In this document: in pieces, positions 46,789 to 54,877 of the stretch
How positions within the stretch are numbered: position 1 is the stretch's first letter
Layout: every line of letters starts with the position of its first letter
Source of the DNA: Streptomyces endocoffeicus
GTDB taxonomy: Bacteria > Actinomycetota > Actinomycetes > Streptomycetales > Streptomycetaceae
Direction: 5' to 3'
Assembly (NCBI RefSeq): GCF_016741935.1
Contig: NZ_JAERRG010000006.1
Location: 310,001-374,000 of the forward strand
DNA: 64,000 nucleotides
The notes under the pieces: model-generated
Told to the model about the DNA's origin: nothing
Databases searched by the model: none
What the model saw: only the letters and a program-made list of their open reading frames with translations
Position numbers and translations under genes: made by a program

Positions 46789-47772
46789 TCAGCTCGCCCC
46801 GGCCGCTTGCGCCAGCGTGCGGCACAGTGTGCGCTTGGCCAGCTCGATCTTGAAGTCGTTGTCACCCCGCCCGACCGCGCCGCGCAGCGCCACCTCGGCG
46901 GCGGCGCGATAGGTGTCCATCGTGGCCGGACGGTCGGTCAGCGCGTCCTCCGCCTCGACGGACCGCCACGGCTTGTGCGCCACACCGCCGAACGCCACCC
47001 GTGCCTCTCGGATCGTTCCCCGGTCGGCCGAGACGATGGCCGCCACCGAGACCAGTGCGAACTCGTACGACGCCCGGTCCCGCACCTTGCGGTAGATCTG
47101 CCGGCCCGGCAGCGGCGGGGGCAGCAGAACGCCCGTGATCATCTCGTCGTCACCCAGCACGTTCTCGATATGCGGCGTATCGCCCGGCAGCCGGTAGAAG
47201 TCCGTGATGGCGACGCGCCGCACCGACCCATCGGCCCGCAGCAGCTCGATCTCCGCGTCGAGCGCGGTCATCGCGACGGCCATGTCCGAGGGGTGGGTGG
47301 CGATGCAGGATTCGCTCGCGCCGAGGATGGCGTGGATCCGGTTGAACCCGCCGATCGCCGCGCACCCCGATCCGGGGTCGCGCTTGTTGCAGTCCGCGGC
47401 CGTGTCGTAGAAGTAGGGACAGCGTGTGCGCTGCACCAGATTTCCCCCGGTGGACGCCTTGTTGCGCAGCTGGCCCGAGGCGCCCGACACCAGCGCCTCC
47501 GACAGCACCGGACAGCGGGTGCGCACACGGGGATCGGCCGCCACATCGGAGTTCCGTGCCTGGGCGCCGAGGCGCAGCCCGCCGTCCGGCAGCTCCTCGA
47601 TGTCCCGCAGCGGAAGCCGGCTGATGTCCACCAGATGGCTGGGGTACTCGATGTCGAGCTTCATCAGGTCGAGCAGATTGGTGCCGCCGCTGATGAACTT
47701 CGCGCCCGGCTGGGCCGCCGCGGCGACGGCGGCCCGTGTGTCCGTCGCCCGCTCATAGGTGAAGGACTTCAT
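46789..47772 (-). CDS. FAD-binding subunit, xanthine/aldehyde dehydrogenase family (PaoB-like)
   Basis: A 327-residue subunit. KFISGGTNLLDLMKL is the FAD pyrophosphate-binding loop and SGQLRNKASTGGNL the second FAD motif. TRCPYFYDTAADCNKRDPGS, followed by a cysteine, is the extra insert with cysteines that holds a 4Fe-4S cluster in PaoB-type and 4-hydroxybenzoyl-CoA reductase-like enzymes. The start overlaps the stop of the FeS subunit (ATGA), and nine bases separate its stop from the Mo subunit's ATG, so the three are one operon. It passes electrons from the Mo site and 2Fe-2S clusters to an external acceptor. Confidence 0.9.
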   Translation of the reverse strand: MKSFTYERATDTRAAVAAAAQPGAKFISGGTNLLDLMKLDIEYPSHLVDISRLPLRDIEELPDGGLRLGAQARNSDVAADPRVRTRCPVLSEALVSGASGQLRNKASTGGNLVQRTRCPYFYDTAADCNKRDPGSGCAAIGGFNRIHAILGASESCIATHPSDMAVAMTALDAEIELLRADGSVRRVAITDFYRLPGDTPHIENVLGDDEMITGVLLPPPLPGRQIYRKVRDRASYEFALVSVAAIVSADRGTIREARVAFGGVAHKPWRSVEAEDALTDRPATMDTYRAAAEVALRGAVGRGDNDFKIELAKRTLCRTLAQAAGAS

Positions 47773-48341
47773 GTGGCGTCTCCCTCCGCGCCGCCGCGGA
47801 TGGCCGCGACGATGTTCGGATAGGCGGCGCACCGGCAGATGTTGCCGCTCATCCGCTCGCGGATCTCGTCATCGGTCAACGCGACCCGGGGCGAGGACAC
47901 GTCGGTGGTGACATGGCTGGGCCAGCCCGCCCTCACCTCGGCGAGCATGCCGACGGCCGAACAGATCTGGCCGGGGGTGCAGTAGCCACACTGGAAGCCG
48001 TCGCATTCGACGAAGGCCCGTTGCATGGGGTGCAGATGGTCGGGGTCGCCCAGGCCCTCGATCGTCATGATCTCGTCGTCCTCGTGCATCACGGCGAGTG
48101 TCAGGCAGGAGAGGACGCGTCGGCCGTTGATCAGCACCGTGCAGGCGCCGCACTGCCCGTGATCGCACCCCTTCTTGGTCCCGCTCAGGCGCAGATGCTC
48201 ACGCAGCGCGTCGAGCAGCGAGGTCCGCGGATCCACCTCGAGCTGCCGCACCTGATCGTTGATGTTCAGCTTGATCGCCGAGGGTGGGGCCATCTCGCCC
48301 TGGCCCCGCCTCATGGCGTGCGTATCCGAAGCGCTCATCAC
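47769..48341 (-). CDS. 2Fe-2S subunit, xanthine/aldehyde dehydrogenase family (PaoA-like)
   Basis: A 190-residue subunit. The plant-type cluster motif is GCDHGQCGACTVLING plus a distal cysteine in VLSCLTL. The second, helical-domain cluster uses FQCGYCTPGQI and NICRCAAYPNIV. Residues 1-22 carry no Tat signal, unlike periplasmic E. coli PaoA, so the complex should be cytoplasmic. The GTG at 48341 is the better-spaced start after GAGGAAGG; an ATG follows directly. First gene of the FeS-FAD-Mo operon. Confidence 0.9.
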   Translation of the reverse strand: MMSASDTHAMRRGQGEMAPPSAIKLNINDQVRQLEVDPRTSLLDALREHLRLSGTKKGCDHGQCGACTVLINGRRVLSCLTLAVMHEDDEIMTIEGLGDPDHLHPMQRAFVECDGFQCGYCTPGQICSAVGMLAEVRAGWPSHVTTDVSSPRVALTDDEIRERMSGNICRCAAYPNIVAAIRGGAEGDAT

Positions 48342-48579
48342 GGCCCGCCTTCCTCGCTAGGTGCAGGTGTCACCCCGGATGTGCGGCGCGACTGCCGGGC
48401 ACGCTCCCTGCCTCCAGGCTCCCGCAAGAGGGCGGGCGTCGCACCACGAGCGTTTCCGGCAGCTCACGGACGGCCACTCTTCCGCCGTATGATGGGAAGA
48501 GTCCACCGGGGACGGCGCCTCGAACGGGGTGGCGGACCGGGGAGCCGGCGCGCCGCAGGCGGAAAGGAGCGCATCGGAC

Positions 48580-48885
48580 ATGGACCAGCAGAACCCGCAC
48601 CCTGACCGCACTCCCGGGCCTGCCGGATCTCCCGGGCCTGCCGGATCTCCTGGGTCTCCCGGGCCTCCCGGAAGTCCTGCGACTCCCGGATCTCCCCGAC
48701 TTCGGCCGAGCGTGGGCGTGCCCCCGGGTGAGACCCCACCGGCCGAGGGCGGCTTGTCGGAAGCGGGTCCCCGCGAGACGTACAACCCCACGAAGGGCTG
48801 GTCGAAGGGGCCCACGATCGTCATTTGGCTCTTTGTGGCGCTGTTCGTGACCTTCTGCATCGCGTTCGCGATCGCCGTGCTGTGA
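48580..48885 (+). CDS. DUF6480-like small membrane protein with collagen-like stretch
   Basis: A 101-residue protein. The conserved middle GVPPGETPPAEGG and ETYNPTKGWSKGP match what I recall of the Streptomyces DUF6480 family. One C-terminal transmembrane segment follows (IVIWLFVALFVTFCIAFAIAVL, given as the last 22 residues in outline), so the protein is tail-anchored. Between the start and the conserved part there is a Pro/Gly/Ser stretch with collagen-like G-x-y periodicity (PGPAGSPGPAGSPGSPGPP), encoded by 18-base tandem repeats. This seems longer than in usual members. The ATG after GGAAAGGAG is preferred over an upstream in-frame ATG. The function of the family is unknown. Confidence 0.75.
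   Translation: MDQQNPHPDRTPGPAGSPGPAGSPGSPGPPGSPATPGSPRLRPSVGVPPGETPPAEGGLSEAGPRETYNPTKGWSKGPTIVIWLFVALFVTFCIAFAIAVL
48613..48648. repeat. 18-bp tandem repeat in DUF6480-like gene
   Basis: Two identical units of CCCGGGCCTGCCGGATCT, followed to about 48697 by degenerate copies of the same theme. They encode the collagen-like Pro-Gly-x segment. Units are multiples of three, so length can vary in frame. Confidence 0.85.
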
Positions 48886-48939
48886 GGTGACGTGAACGAA
48901 CCGGGGCTCGCCGCGGACACCTTGCGGAAGGGCCGGTCC

Positions 48940-50481
48940 TCACTCCGCGTCCCGCCGAGATCCCGGCTGCCCCACCTCCTCGGACTCCGGGTCGGGTGCC
49001 ACCGCCCGGGTGGTGCGGCCCGGCAGGGCGAGCAGTGCCACGACCGCGCCGGTCAGGGCGGCCGCCACGCCGACGCTCATGGTGACGGACTGGGCGTCGG
49101 TGAAGGCCGAGCGGGCCGCCTCGGCCAGTGCCCCGCCGTCCGCGCGGCCCCGGGCGTGCGACAGGGTGGCGCCGAGCGAGGACATCGCGTCCTCGGGCAG
49201 ACCGTCCGGCAACTTGCCCCGGTAGACGGTGGCGAGCAGGCTGCCCAGCCCGGCCACGCCCAGGGCGATGCCGAGTTGCTGGTGGGTGTCGTTGAGCGCG
49301 GAGCCCATACCGGCCCGCTCGGGTGGCACCGCCCCCAGGACGGTGCTGGTCGCCGAGGGCCCCGCGATACCGGATCCGAGGCCCGCCAGCGCCAGTCCGA
49401 TGGACACCGCCGCGGAGCCGCCGCTCTCGGAGAGCGAGGCCAGCACCGCGAATCCGGCCGCGGTGACGGTGAATCCGGCGACGATGCAGGCCCGCGCCCC
49501 GAATCTGGCCGGGGCCCGGCCGCCGGCGGCCGAGCCCGCGACGACCCCCGCCGCGAGCGGCACCGCGGCGAGCCCGGTCTCGAACGCGCTGTGGCCGAGC
49601 ACCAGTTGCAGATACTGGCTCAGCACGAAGAGGGTGCTGCCCGTGGCGATGGTCATCACCGCCACCGCGAAGCCCGCCCCGGAGAACCGCCGGTCGCGGT
49701 AGAGCCGCAGATCGACCATCGGTGTCGCGGAGCGGCACTGCCGTACGCCGAAGCCGGCCAGCGCCAGTACCGCCACCGCCGCCGCGGCCACCACCGCGGG
49801 CGCGGTGTACCCGTACGCCGGGGCCTCGATCAGCGCCCACACCAGGCCGGTCATGCCCGCGGTGACCAGGACGGTGCCGTACGGATCCGGTCCACGGGCG
49901 TCGGGCGCCCGGGTCTCGGGCACCAGCCGTACGACCCCGAACAGGGCCACCGCCACCACGGGGACGTTGATCAGGAAGACCCCCGCCCAGCTCCACGCGT
50001 CCACCAGGGCACCCCCGAGCAGGGGCCCCGCCGCCATGCCGACGGAGGCGACCGCGCTCCACACCGCGAAGGCCCGCGGGCGCTCCCGCTCGGGGAAGAC
50101 CACGACGAGCACCGCGAGCGTCGCGGGCATCACCAGCGCCGCGCCCACCCCCATGAGCGCCCGCGTCGCGATCAGCCACCACATCGACGGGGCCGCCGCC
50201 GCCAGTGCCGACGCCGCCCCGAAGACGAGCAGCCCCACGACGAGGGTGCGCCGCCTGCCGTAGCGGTCGGAGAGCACCCCCGCGGTGATGAGGAGCCCGG
50301 CGAAGACCACGACATAGGCGTCGATCACCGCCTGGAGCTGGTCCGTCGAGGCGTCGAAGGCATCGCCGATGGCGGGCACCGCGACATGCAGGACGGTGTT
50401 GTCGATGACGATCACGAGCAGGGCGGCACACAGGGCCACCAGGATCGCCCACCGGCGTGGATGGCCTTCCTCGTCGCTCAT
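48940..50481 (-). CDS. MFS transporter, DHA2 family drug exporter (EmrB/QacA-like)
   Basis: A 513-residue transporter with about 14 membrane segments. VIVIDNTVLHVAVPAIGDAF is the family's first-helix motif, GVLSDRYGRRRTLV is motif A, and ASVGMAAGPLLGGALVD is motif C. The highly charged C-terminus (PDPESEEVGQPGSRRDAE) is cytoplasmic. It is divergent from a tetR gene, and a 37-base near-perfect palindrome lies between them, about 20-60 bases from both starts. This is the classic layout for a drug-inducible efflux pump repressed by its own TetR. Confidence 0.92.
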   Translation of the reverse strand: MSDEEGHPRRWAILVALCAALLVIVIDNTVLHVAVPAIGDAFDASTDQLQAVIDAYVVVFAGLLITAGVLSDRYGRRRTLVVGLLVFGAASALAAAAPSMWWLIATRALMGVGAALVMPATLAVLVVVFPERERPRAFAVWSAVASVGMAAGPLLGGALVDAWSWAGVFLINVPVVAVALFGVVRLVPETRAPDARGPDPYGTVLVTAGMTGLVWALIEAPAYGYTAPAVVAAAAVAVLALAGFGVRQCRSATPMVDLRLYRDRRFSGAGFAVAVMTIATGSTLFVLSQYLQLVLGHSAFETGLAAVPLAAGVVAGSAAGGRAPARFGARACIVAGFTVTAAGFAVLASLSESGGSAAVSIGLALAGLGSGIAGPSATSTVLGAVPPERAGMGSALNDTHQQLGIALGVAGLGSLLATVYRGKLPDGLPEDAMSSLGATLSHARGRADGGALAEAARSAFTDAQSVTMSVGVAAALTGAVVALLALPGRTTRAVAPDPESEEVGQPGSRRDAE

Positions 50482-50502
50482 GACGCTCCCTTGTTCTCTC
50501 TT

Positions 50503-50539
50503 CTCCTACAGTGTTGGATTCCATCCAGCACTGTAGGAG
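50503..50539. promoter_or_regulatory. 37-bp near-perfect palindromic operator (TetR)
   Basis: Two 17-base arms with one mismatch surround TCC. The outer 11 bases, CTCCTACAGTG and CACTGTAGGAG, are perfect, and the inner TGGAT/ATCCA is perfect. The site is centred in the gap between the divergent efflux and tetR genes. The size suits two TetR dimers or one dimer with extended contacts. Confidence 0.85.
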
Positions 50540-50578
50540 TGGTGGAGCGGTGACCGCAACGAGGTAGGCTGCGGGCTC

Positions 50579-51331
50579 GTGAGCGCGAAGCCGGACGGGA
50601 ACCAGGGAACGGACCCGGACCAGGGGAAGAAGGTGCTGGACAACGCGCCGGGGGCGGTGTGGTTCCGCACCGGGAAGACCTCCCGCCCACGGCCTCAGCT
50701 GTCACATGAGCGAATCATCGCCACCGCCGTCGAGCTGCTGGACCGCGACGGTGAGCGGAAGCTGAGCATGCGTCGGCTCGCCGAGCGGCTCGGCGCCCAC
50801 GCGACCAGCCTCTACTGGCACGTGGCCACCAAGGACGACGTCCTGGACCTCGCTCTCGACGCGGTCTTCGCCGAACTCGACCTCCCCGAGCGGCACAGCG
50901 CCTCATGGCAGGAGGACATCGAGGCGTTCATGACCGGCCTGCGCTCGGTCCTGCTGCGCCACCCATGGGCCGCGCCGCTGGCCAACTCCCGCCCCCTCAT
51001 GGGGCCCAACGCCCTGCGCTGCTCGGAGTTCGCCTACACCGCGCTCACCACCGGCGGCTTCGAAGGGGTCCACCTGTCGTCCGCCGCGGCCACCATCACC
51101 CACTATGTGATCGGCTCCGCCTCCTCCGAAGCCGTGTGGCAGCAGCGCTCCGACGAGGCGGCGACCCGCTCGGCCGTGGACGCCCACATCCGCACCCGCA
51201 TCGACGAATACCCCACCCTCGCCGGCCACTTCCCGCTCCTGGAAGAGGACGACTGGGACTCCCACTTCCACCGCGGCCTGCGCCTGCTGCTGGCCGGTCT
51301 GGCGTCCCCCGACGCTCAGGAGCGGCCATGA
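50579..51331 (+). CDS. TetR family regulator with tetracycline-repressor-like C-terminal domain
   Basis: A 250-residue repressor. After a charged 35-residue N-terminal arm comes the DNA-binding domain: HERIIATAVELLDRDGERKL, SMRRLAERLGAHATSLYWHV, then TKDDVLDLALDAVF. S-L-Y-W-H-V and the following K-D-D-V are typical of TetR_C_1 (PF02909-type) repressors. The ligand domain contains GFEGVHLSSAAATITHYVIG. It is divergent from the DHA2 efflux gene and should bind the palindrome between them. Its stop overlaps the start of the acyl-CoA dehydrogenase-like gene (ATGA), so that enzyme is co-expressed. GTG start. Confidence 0.9.
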   Translation: MSAKPDGNQGTDPDQGKKVLDNAPGAVWFRTGKTSRPRPQLSHERIIATAVELLDRDGERKLSMRRLAERLGAHATSLYWHVATKDDVLDLALDAVFAELDLPERHSASWQEDIEAFMTGLRSVLLRHPWAAPLANSRPLMGPNALRCSEFAYTALTTGGFEGVHLSSAAATITHYVIGSASSEAVWQQRSDEAATRSAVDAHIRTRIDEYPTLAGHFPLLEEDDWDSHFHRGLRLLLAGLASPDAQERP

Positions 51332-52380
51332 CCGCCCCGGCCACGACGCTGATCGAGGCGGCCCGGCGCCTCGCCCGTGAGGTGCTGGTGCCCGGCGCCG
51401 AGGCCGCCGACCGCGAGGGCGTCTCCCCGGCCACGATCGCCGAGGTCAAGAGGTCCGGGGTGCTCGGGGTGAGCGGCCCGGCGGCGTACGGCGGGGCGCG
51501 GGCACCGGACGCGGTGGCCCGCGAGATCGCCGAAATCCTGGCCGGGGCGTGCTGCGCCACCTACTTCGTCCAGGCCCAGCACCACAGCCCGGTCCGGATG
51601 CTCGCCGCCTCCGACTCCCCGGCGCGCGAGCGGCTGCTGCGGCCGCTGTGCGACGGCACGCTGCTGTCCGGTATCGCCTTCTCCCATCTGCGGGCCTTCC
51701 CCCGCACACCGGTGCGGGTCACCCGGGTCCCGGGCGGCAGGCGCTTCGACGGCCGGGTGCCGTGGTACACCGGCTGGGGCCTGAACGATGTGATGCTCCT
51801 CGCCGGGGTCACCGACGACGGCGAGGCGCTGTTCGCCGTCACGGACGCCCGTGAGCAGCCCGGTCTGCGGCCCACACCGCGGCTCGAACTCGCCGCGCTG
51901 ACCGGCACCCGTACGGTCGGCCTGGAGCTGGACGGCCTGGTGGTGCCCGAGGACGCGGTGGTCTGGAGCCGTCCCTACGAGGAGTGGGCGGTCTCGGACC
52001 GGCCGAAGAACACCAATCCCAACCCGGCCGTGTTCGGCGTGGCGGGCGCCGCCCTGGACCTGTTGGGGGCCGCCGGGGACGCGGAGGCGAAGGAGACGGC
52101 GCAGGTGCTGGGCGAGCGGCTGCGCGAGGTGCGCCGGGAGGCGTACGCGCTGGTGGACGAGGTTCCCCCGGGCGAGCGCCTGGCGGACCGGCTCGCGGTG
52201 AAGACCCGGGCCTACGACGTGCTGCGCGCCGCCACCACCGCGGCGATCGTGGCGGGCGGCGGCCGGGCCTTCGGCCTCGGCAGCCCCGCCCAGCGGCTGG
52301 CCCGGGAGGGCCTGTTCCTGGTGGTGCAGGGTCAGACCGCGGACGTCCGCAGTGCTCATCTGCGGGCGCTGCGCGGCTGA
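51328..52380 (+). CDS. Acyl-CoA dehydrogenase family protein
   Basis: A 350-residue flavoprotein of the acyl-CoA dehydrogenase superfamily. The N-terminal helical domain is present (GVLGVSGPAAYGGARAPDAV is the usual start of the active-site lid). The middle beta domain has SGIAFSHLRAF and GRVPWYTGWGLNDVMLL, where W-x-T-x-x-x is close to the FAD-contacting W-I-T-N motif. The C-terminal helical domain is shorter than usual (standard enzymes have 380-400 residues), and I see no clear catalytic glutamate. Similar proteins act as flavin monooxygenases or as unassigned oxidoreductases. Translational coupling to the efflux repressor suggests a role in handling the same compound. Confidence 0.78.
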   Translation: MTAPATTLIEAARRLAREVLVPGAEAADREGVSPATIAEVKRSGVLGVSGPAAYGGARAPDAVAREIAEILAGACCATYFVQAQHHSPVRMLAASDSPARERLLRPLCDGTLLSGIAFSHLRAFPRTPVRVTRVPGGRRFDGRVPWYTGWGLNDVMLLAGVTDDGEALFAVTDAREQPGLRPTPRLELAALTGTRTVGLELDGLVVPEDAVVWSRPYEEWAVSDRPKNTNPNPAVFGVAGAALDLLGAAGDAEAKETAQVLGERLREVRREAYALVDEVPPGERLADRLAVKTRAYDVLRAATTAAIVAGGGRAFGLGSPAQRLAREGLFLVVQGQTADVRSAHLRALRG

Positions 52381-52389
52381 CCCGCCCGT

Positions 52390-52914
52390 CTATCCCAGGC
52401 CGGAGGCGCCGAGGATCCCCCGGGTCGCCGTGTCATCCAGGTCCCGGCCCAGCAGCCGCAGGATCTCCGTGCCGTGCCGCAACGTACCCGCCTCGAGGGA
52501 GCGCCGGGCACCGGTGTCCAGCTCGTGCCATAGCAGCGGATCCGCGACCAGGACGCCGAGGTCGAGCGTCACCCGGTGGCCGTGGACGTCCCACAGAAGC
52601 AGACGAGTGGCGATCCGGCCGTCCCGCCACACCCCGACCAGGGCGTCGGTGCGCACCCGGCGCACGCGTACGAGGCCTCGTACCGTCAGCCAGCCACCTC
52701 CCGCCGTCACCCGCGGTGGCCGCAGCACCGTGCACACCGCCACCGCGAGCAGGGCCCACAGATCGGCCCGTGCCACGGTGAGCCCGCCCGAGGCCCAGTC
52801 GAGCACCGTCGTCACCCCGGCGAAGGCCAGCGCGAGCCACACCGCCCACCGCGCGTCCGCACCCCGTCGGCGGCCACGGGGCGTCCGGGCGAGCCGGGCG
52901 ATCAGCCGTTCCAT
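52390..52914 (-). CDS. Membrane protein, PH-like, unknown function
   Basis: A 174-residue protein with two hydrophobic segments (about residues 22-60: WAVWLALAFAGVTTVLDWA and ADLWALLAVAVCTVL), followed by a soluble beta-rich part of about 110 residues (VTAGGGWLTVRGLVRVRRV onward, then DALVGVWRDGRIATRLLLWD). This layout resembles small actinobacterial proteins with a PH-like domain after two membrane helices. I do not recognise a specific family. It is convergent with the acyl-CoA dehydrogenase gene, ten bases apart. Nothing suggests its partner. Confidence 0.65.
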   Translation of the reverse strand: MERLIARLARTPRGRRRGADARWAVWLALAFAGVTTVLDWASGGLTVARADLWALLAVAVCTVLRPPRVTAGGGWLTVRGLVRVRRVRTDALVGVWRDGRIATRLLLWDVHGHRVTLDLGVLVADPLLWHELDTGARRSLEAGTLRHGTEILRLLGRDLDDTATRGILGASGLG

Positions 52915-53019
52915 ACGGGCACGCTAGGCCGGGCGCAGGGCGGGTGGAGCGCACCCTGACGCTCCTCTTACGCCGCCCTGACCACCTTTGACGGGATTCT
53001 TGCGCCCGGCCGACGTGAC

Positions 53020-53886
53020 TCAGGCCGCGAGCTCCTTGCGGATGCGGTTCAGCATGAAGGCGGAGGACTCCCGGGCCCGTTCCTCCCAGGCGAAGACGCA
53101 GGAGGTGGCGACACCGTCGAAGTTCAGCTCGCGGAGGGTGCCGAAGAAGGTGTCCCAGTCGACCTCGCCCTGGCCGATGTCCAGGTGCTGATGGATGCGG
53201 GCGGGGGTGCCGGGCGGGTTGAGGATGTAACGCAGCCCGGAGGAACCCTTGTGGTTGAAGGAGTCCGCGATGTGCACATGCTGGAGCTTGTCGCCCGCGT
53301 AAGCCATCATCGCCGCGGTGTCCGCCGTCGGCTCGGCGCCGGAGAGGTGGAAGGTGTGCGGAGCGCAGTAGAGGTAGTTCACCCAGGGCTTGTTGATGGC
53401 GCGCACCAGGTCGACCGCGGGGGTGTTCTCCTCGCAGAAGTCGTCCGGGTGGGCCTCGAGGTTGAGGGCGATGCCCTCGCGTTCGAAGAGCGGCAGCAGC
53501 TCCTCCAGCGAGCGCCAGAAGGCGGCCTCGCTCTCGGCGGCGCGCTCGGGGCGGCCGTTGAACTCCGAGTTCATCAGCGGGCATTCGAGGTCGGCGGTGA
53601 TCTCGATCATCCGCTTCCAGTAGCGGACGGCGGTCTGCCGCTCGGTCTCGTCGGGTGAGGACCACTTGTACAGCGGCAGCACGGAGGAGAGCTGGACACC
53701 GTGCGTGCGCAGAGCCCGCTTCAGCTCCGTGACGCGCGCGTCGTCCGCCCGCGGGTGGCGGAAGAACGGCATGAAGTCGTCGCGCGGGGACAACTCGATG
53801 TATTCGTAGCCGAGTTCGGCGACCGTGCGCACCATCTCGTCGAGCGGCAGCGCGCGGAGCATATAGGGGTCGAGTGCGATCTTCAC
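53020..53886 (-). CDS. Sugar phosphate isomerase/epimerase (xylose isomerase-like TIM barrel)
   Basis: A 288-residue TIM-barrel enzyme of the AP endonuclease 2 superfamily. ELGYEYIELSPRDDF is the first conserved strand. Metal-site residues appear in LNLEAHPDDFC, the NYLYCAPHTFHL loop, LQHVHIADSFNH and the final strand LNFDGVATSCVFAWEE. All expected barrel strands are present, so unlike its two upstream neighbours it looks complete. The GTG start overlaps the stop of the Gfo/Idh gene. It is the last gene of a three-gene operon that probably degrades an inositol- or sugar-acid-like compound. Confidence 0.86.
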   Translation of the reverse strand: MKIALDPYMLRALPLDEMVRTVAELGYEYIELSPRDDFMPFFRHPRADDARVTELKRALRTHGVQLSSVLPLYKWSSPDETERQTAVRYWKRMIEITADLECPLMNSEFNGRPERAAESEAAFWRSLEELLPLFEREGIALNLEAHPDDFCEENTPAVDLVRAINKPWVNYLYCAPHTFHLSGAEPTADTAAMMAYAGDKLQHVHIADSFNHKGSSGLRYILNPPGTPARIHQHLDIGQGEVDWDTFFGTLRELNFDGVATSCVFAWEERARESSAFMLNRIRKELAA

Positions 53887-54779
53887 GAGGCGGCTCCGTA
53901 GAACGCGGGTCGGGGCTTGATGTCGACGGTGATGATCCGGCCGCCCGACTCCAGGGACTGGACGGCGGCGTCGGTGATGACGGTGGCGGCGTAGCCGTCC
54001 CAGGACGACGGGCCGGTGGGTTCGGCGCCCGCCGCTATCGAGGCGATCCACTCGCGGAACTCGGTGTCGAAGGCATCGCCGAACCGGCTCTTCCAGTCCC
54101 GCGGCACGGCGGTGCCGTGCAGTCCGGCGGCGCGGATGCCGACGGCCGCCGGGTCCGGCAGCCTGACCAGGCCGTCCTCGCCCACGGTCTCGCACTGGAT
54201 GTCGTAGCCGTACTGGCAGTTGACGAAGACCTCCAGGTCGATGCGGACGCCGTTCGCCGTCTCGAAGAGCATGATCTGAGGGTCCTTGAGATGGCTGAAC
54301 CGTTTGCCGGTGGCGCGCGGGGTGATCACCTGGACGGAGCTGATCTCGTCGTCGAGCAGCCAGCGCAGTACGTCGATCTCGTGGACGGCCGTGTCCTGGG
54401 CCGTCATCGCGGAGACGTAGGAGTCCGGCACGGTCGGGTTGCGGTGTGCGCAGTGCACCATGAGCGGAGTGCCGACGGCGCCCGAGGTGAGCACGTCCTT
54501 CATCTGGCGGTAGCCGGCGTCGAAGCGGCGCATGAAACCGACCTGGACGAGACGGCGGCCGTGGGCGCGTTCGGCCTCCATGACGCGCAGACCGTCCTCG
54601 GCGGTGGTGGCGAGCGGCTTCTCGCAGAACACCGGCTTGCCCGAGGCCACCTCGGTGGCGCGCGCCCGGTCGATGTCGGTCACGGCGGTGACCGCGGCAC
54701 CGGTGATGACCTCGGTGAGCCGCCGGATGTGGTCCTGGCCGATCATTCCGGCGCCGATCACACCTATCTGTACGGTCAT
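53883..54779 (-). CDS. Gfo/Idh/MocA dehydrogenase with internal in-frame deletion
   Basis: A 298-residue protein; relatives have about 340-350. It begins with a normal NAD motif (IGVIGAGMIGQDHIRRL) and VTAVTDIDRARATEVA, but the next residues are SGKPVFCEKPLATT. In full-length enzymes about 45 residues lie between these points, including the Rossmann strand with V-V-x-T-S and the H-E-E/A-L loop. The junction is near 54645. The rest is intact, including EIDVLRWLLDD and the K/H active-site segment. The missing part forms half of the NAD-binding fold, so activity is doubtful. The frame is kept, so it is listed as a CDS. It belongs to the LacI-controlled operon. Confidence 0.8.
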   Translation of the reverse strand: MTVQIGVIGAGMIGQDHIRRLTEVITGAAVTAVTDIDRARATEVASGKPVFCEKPLATTAEDGLRVMEAERAHGRRLVQVGFMRRFDAGYRQMKDVLTSGAVGTPLMVHCAHRNPTVPDSYVSAMTAQDTAVHEIDVLRWLLDDEISSVQVITPRATGKRFSHLKDPQIMLFETANGVRIDLEVFVNCQYGYDIQCETVGEDGLVRLPDPAAVGIRAAGLHGTAVPRDWKSRFGDAFDTEFREWIASIAAGAEPTGPSSWDGYAATVITDAAVQSLESGGRIITVDIKPRPAFYGAAS

Positions 54780-54877
54780 GGTGGATTCCTTGGAAAGCGG
54801 GGTCAGGAGGGGCCGGTGCCGGCGGTGGCAGGGCTGGGGGCCCGGATCGCGTCGTCCCTGACGTCCATGGCCGTCTC

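Noticed and set aside
44473..47823. Plus-strand open frame of 1116 codons opposite the molybdenum dehydrogenase operon
   Set aside because: The minus-strand genes have clear cofactor motifs; the plus frame is a GC-bias shadow without recognisable domains.
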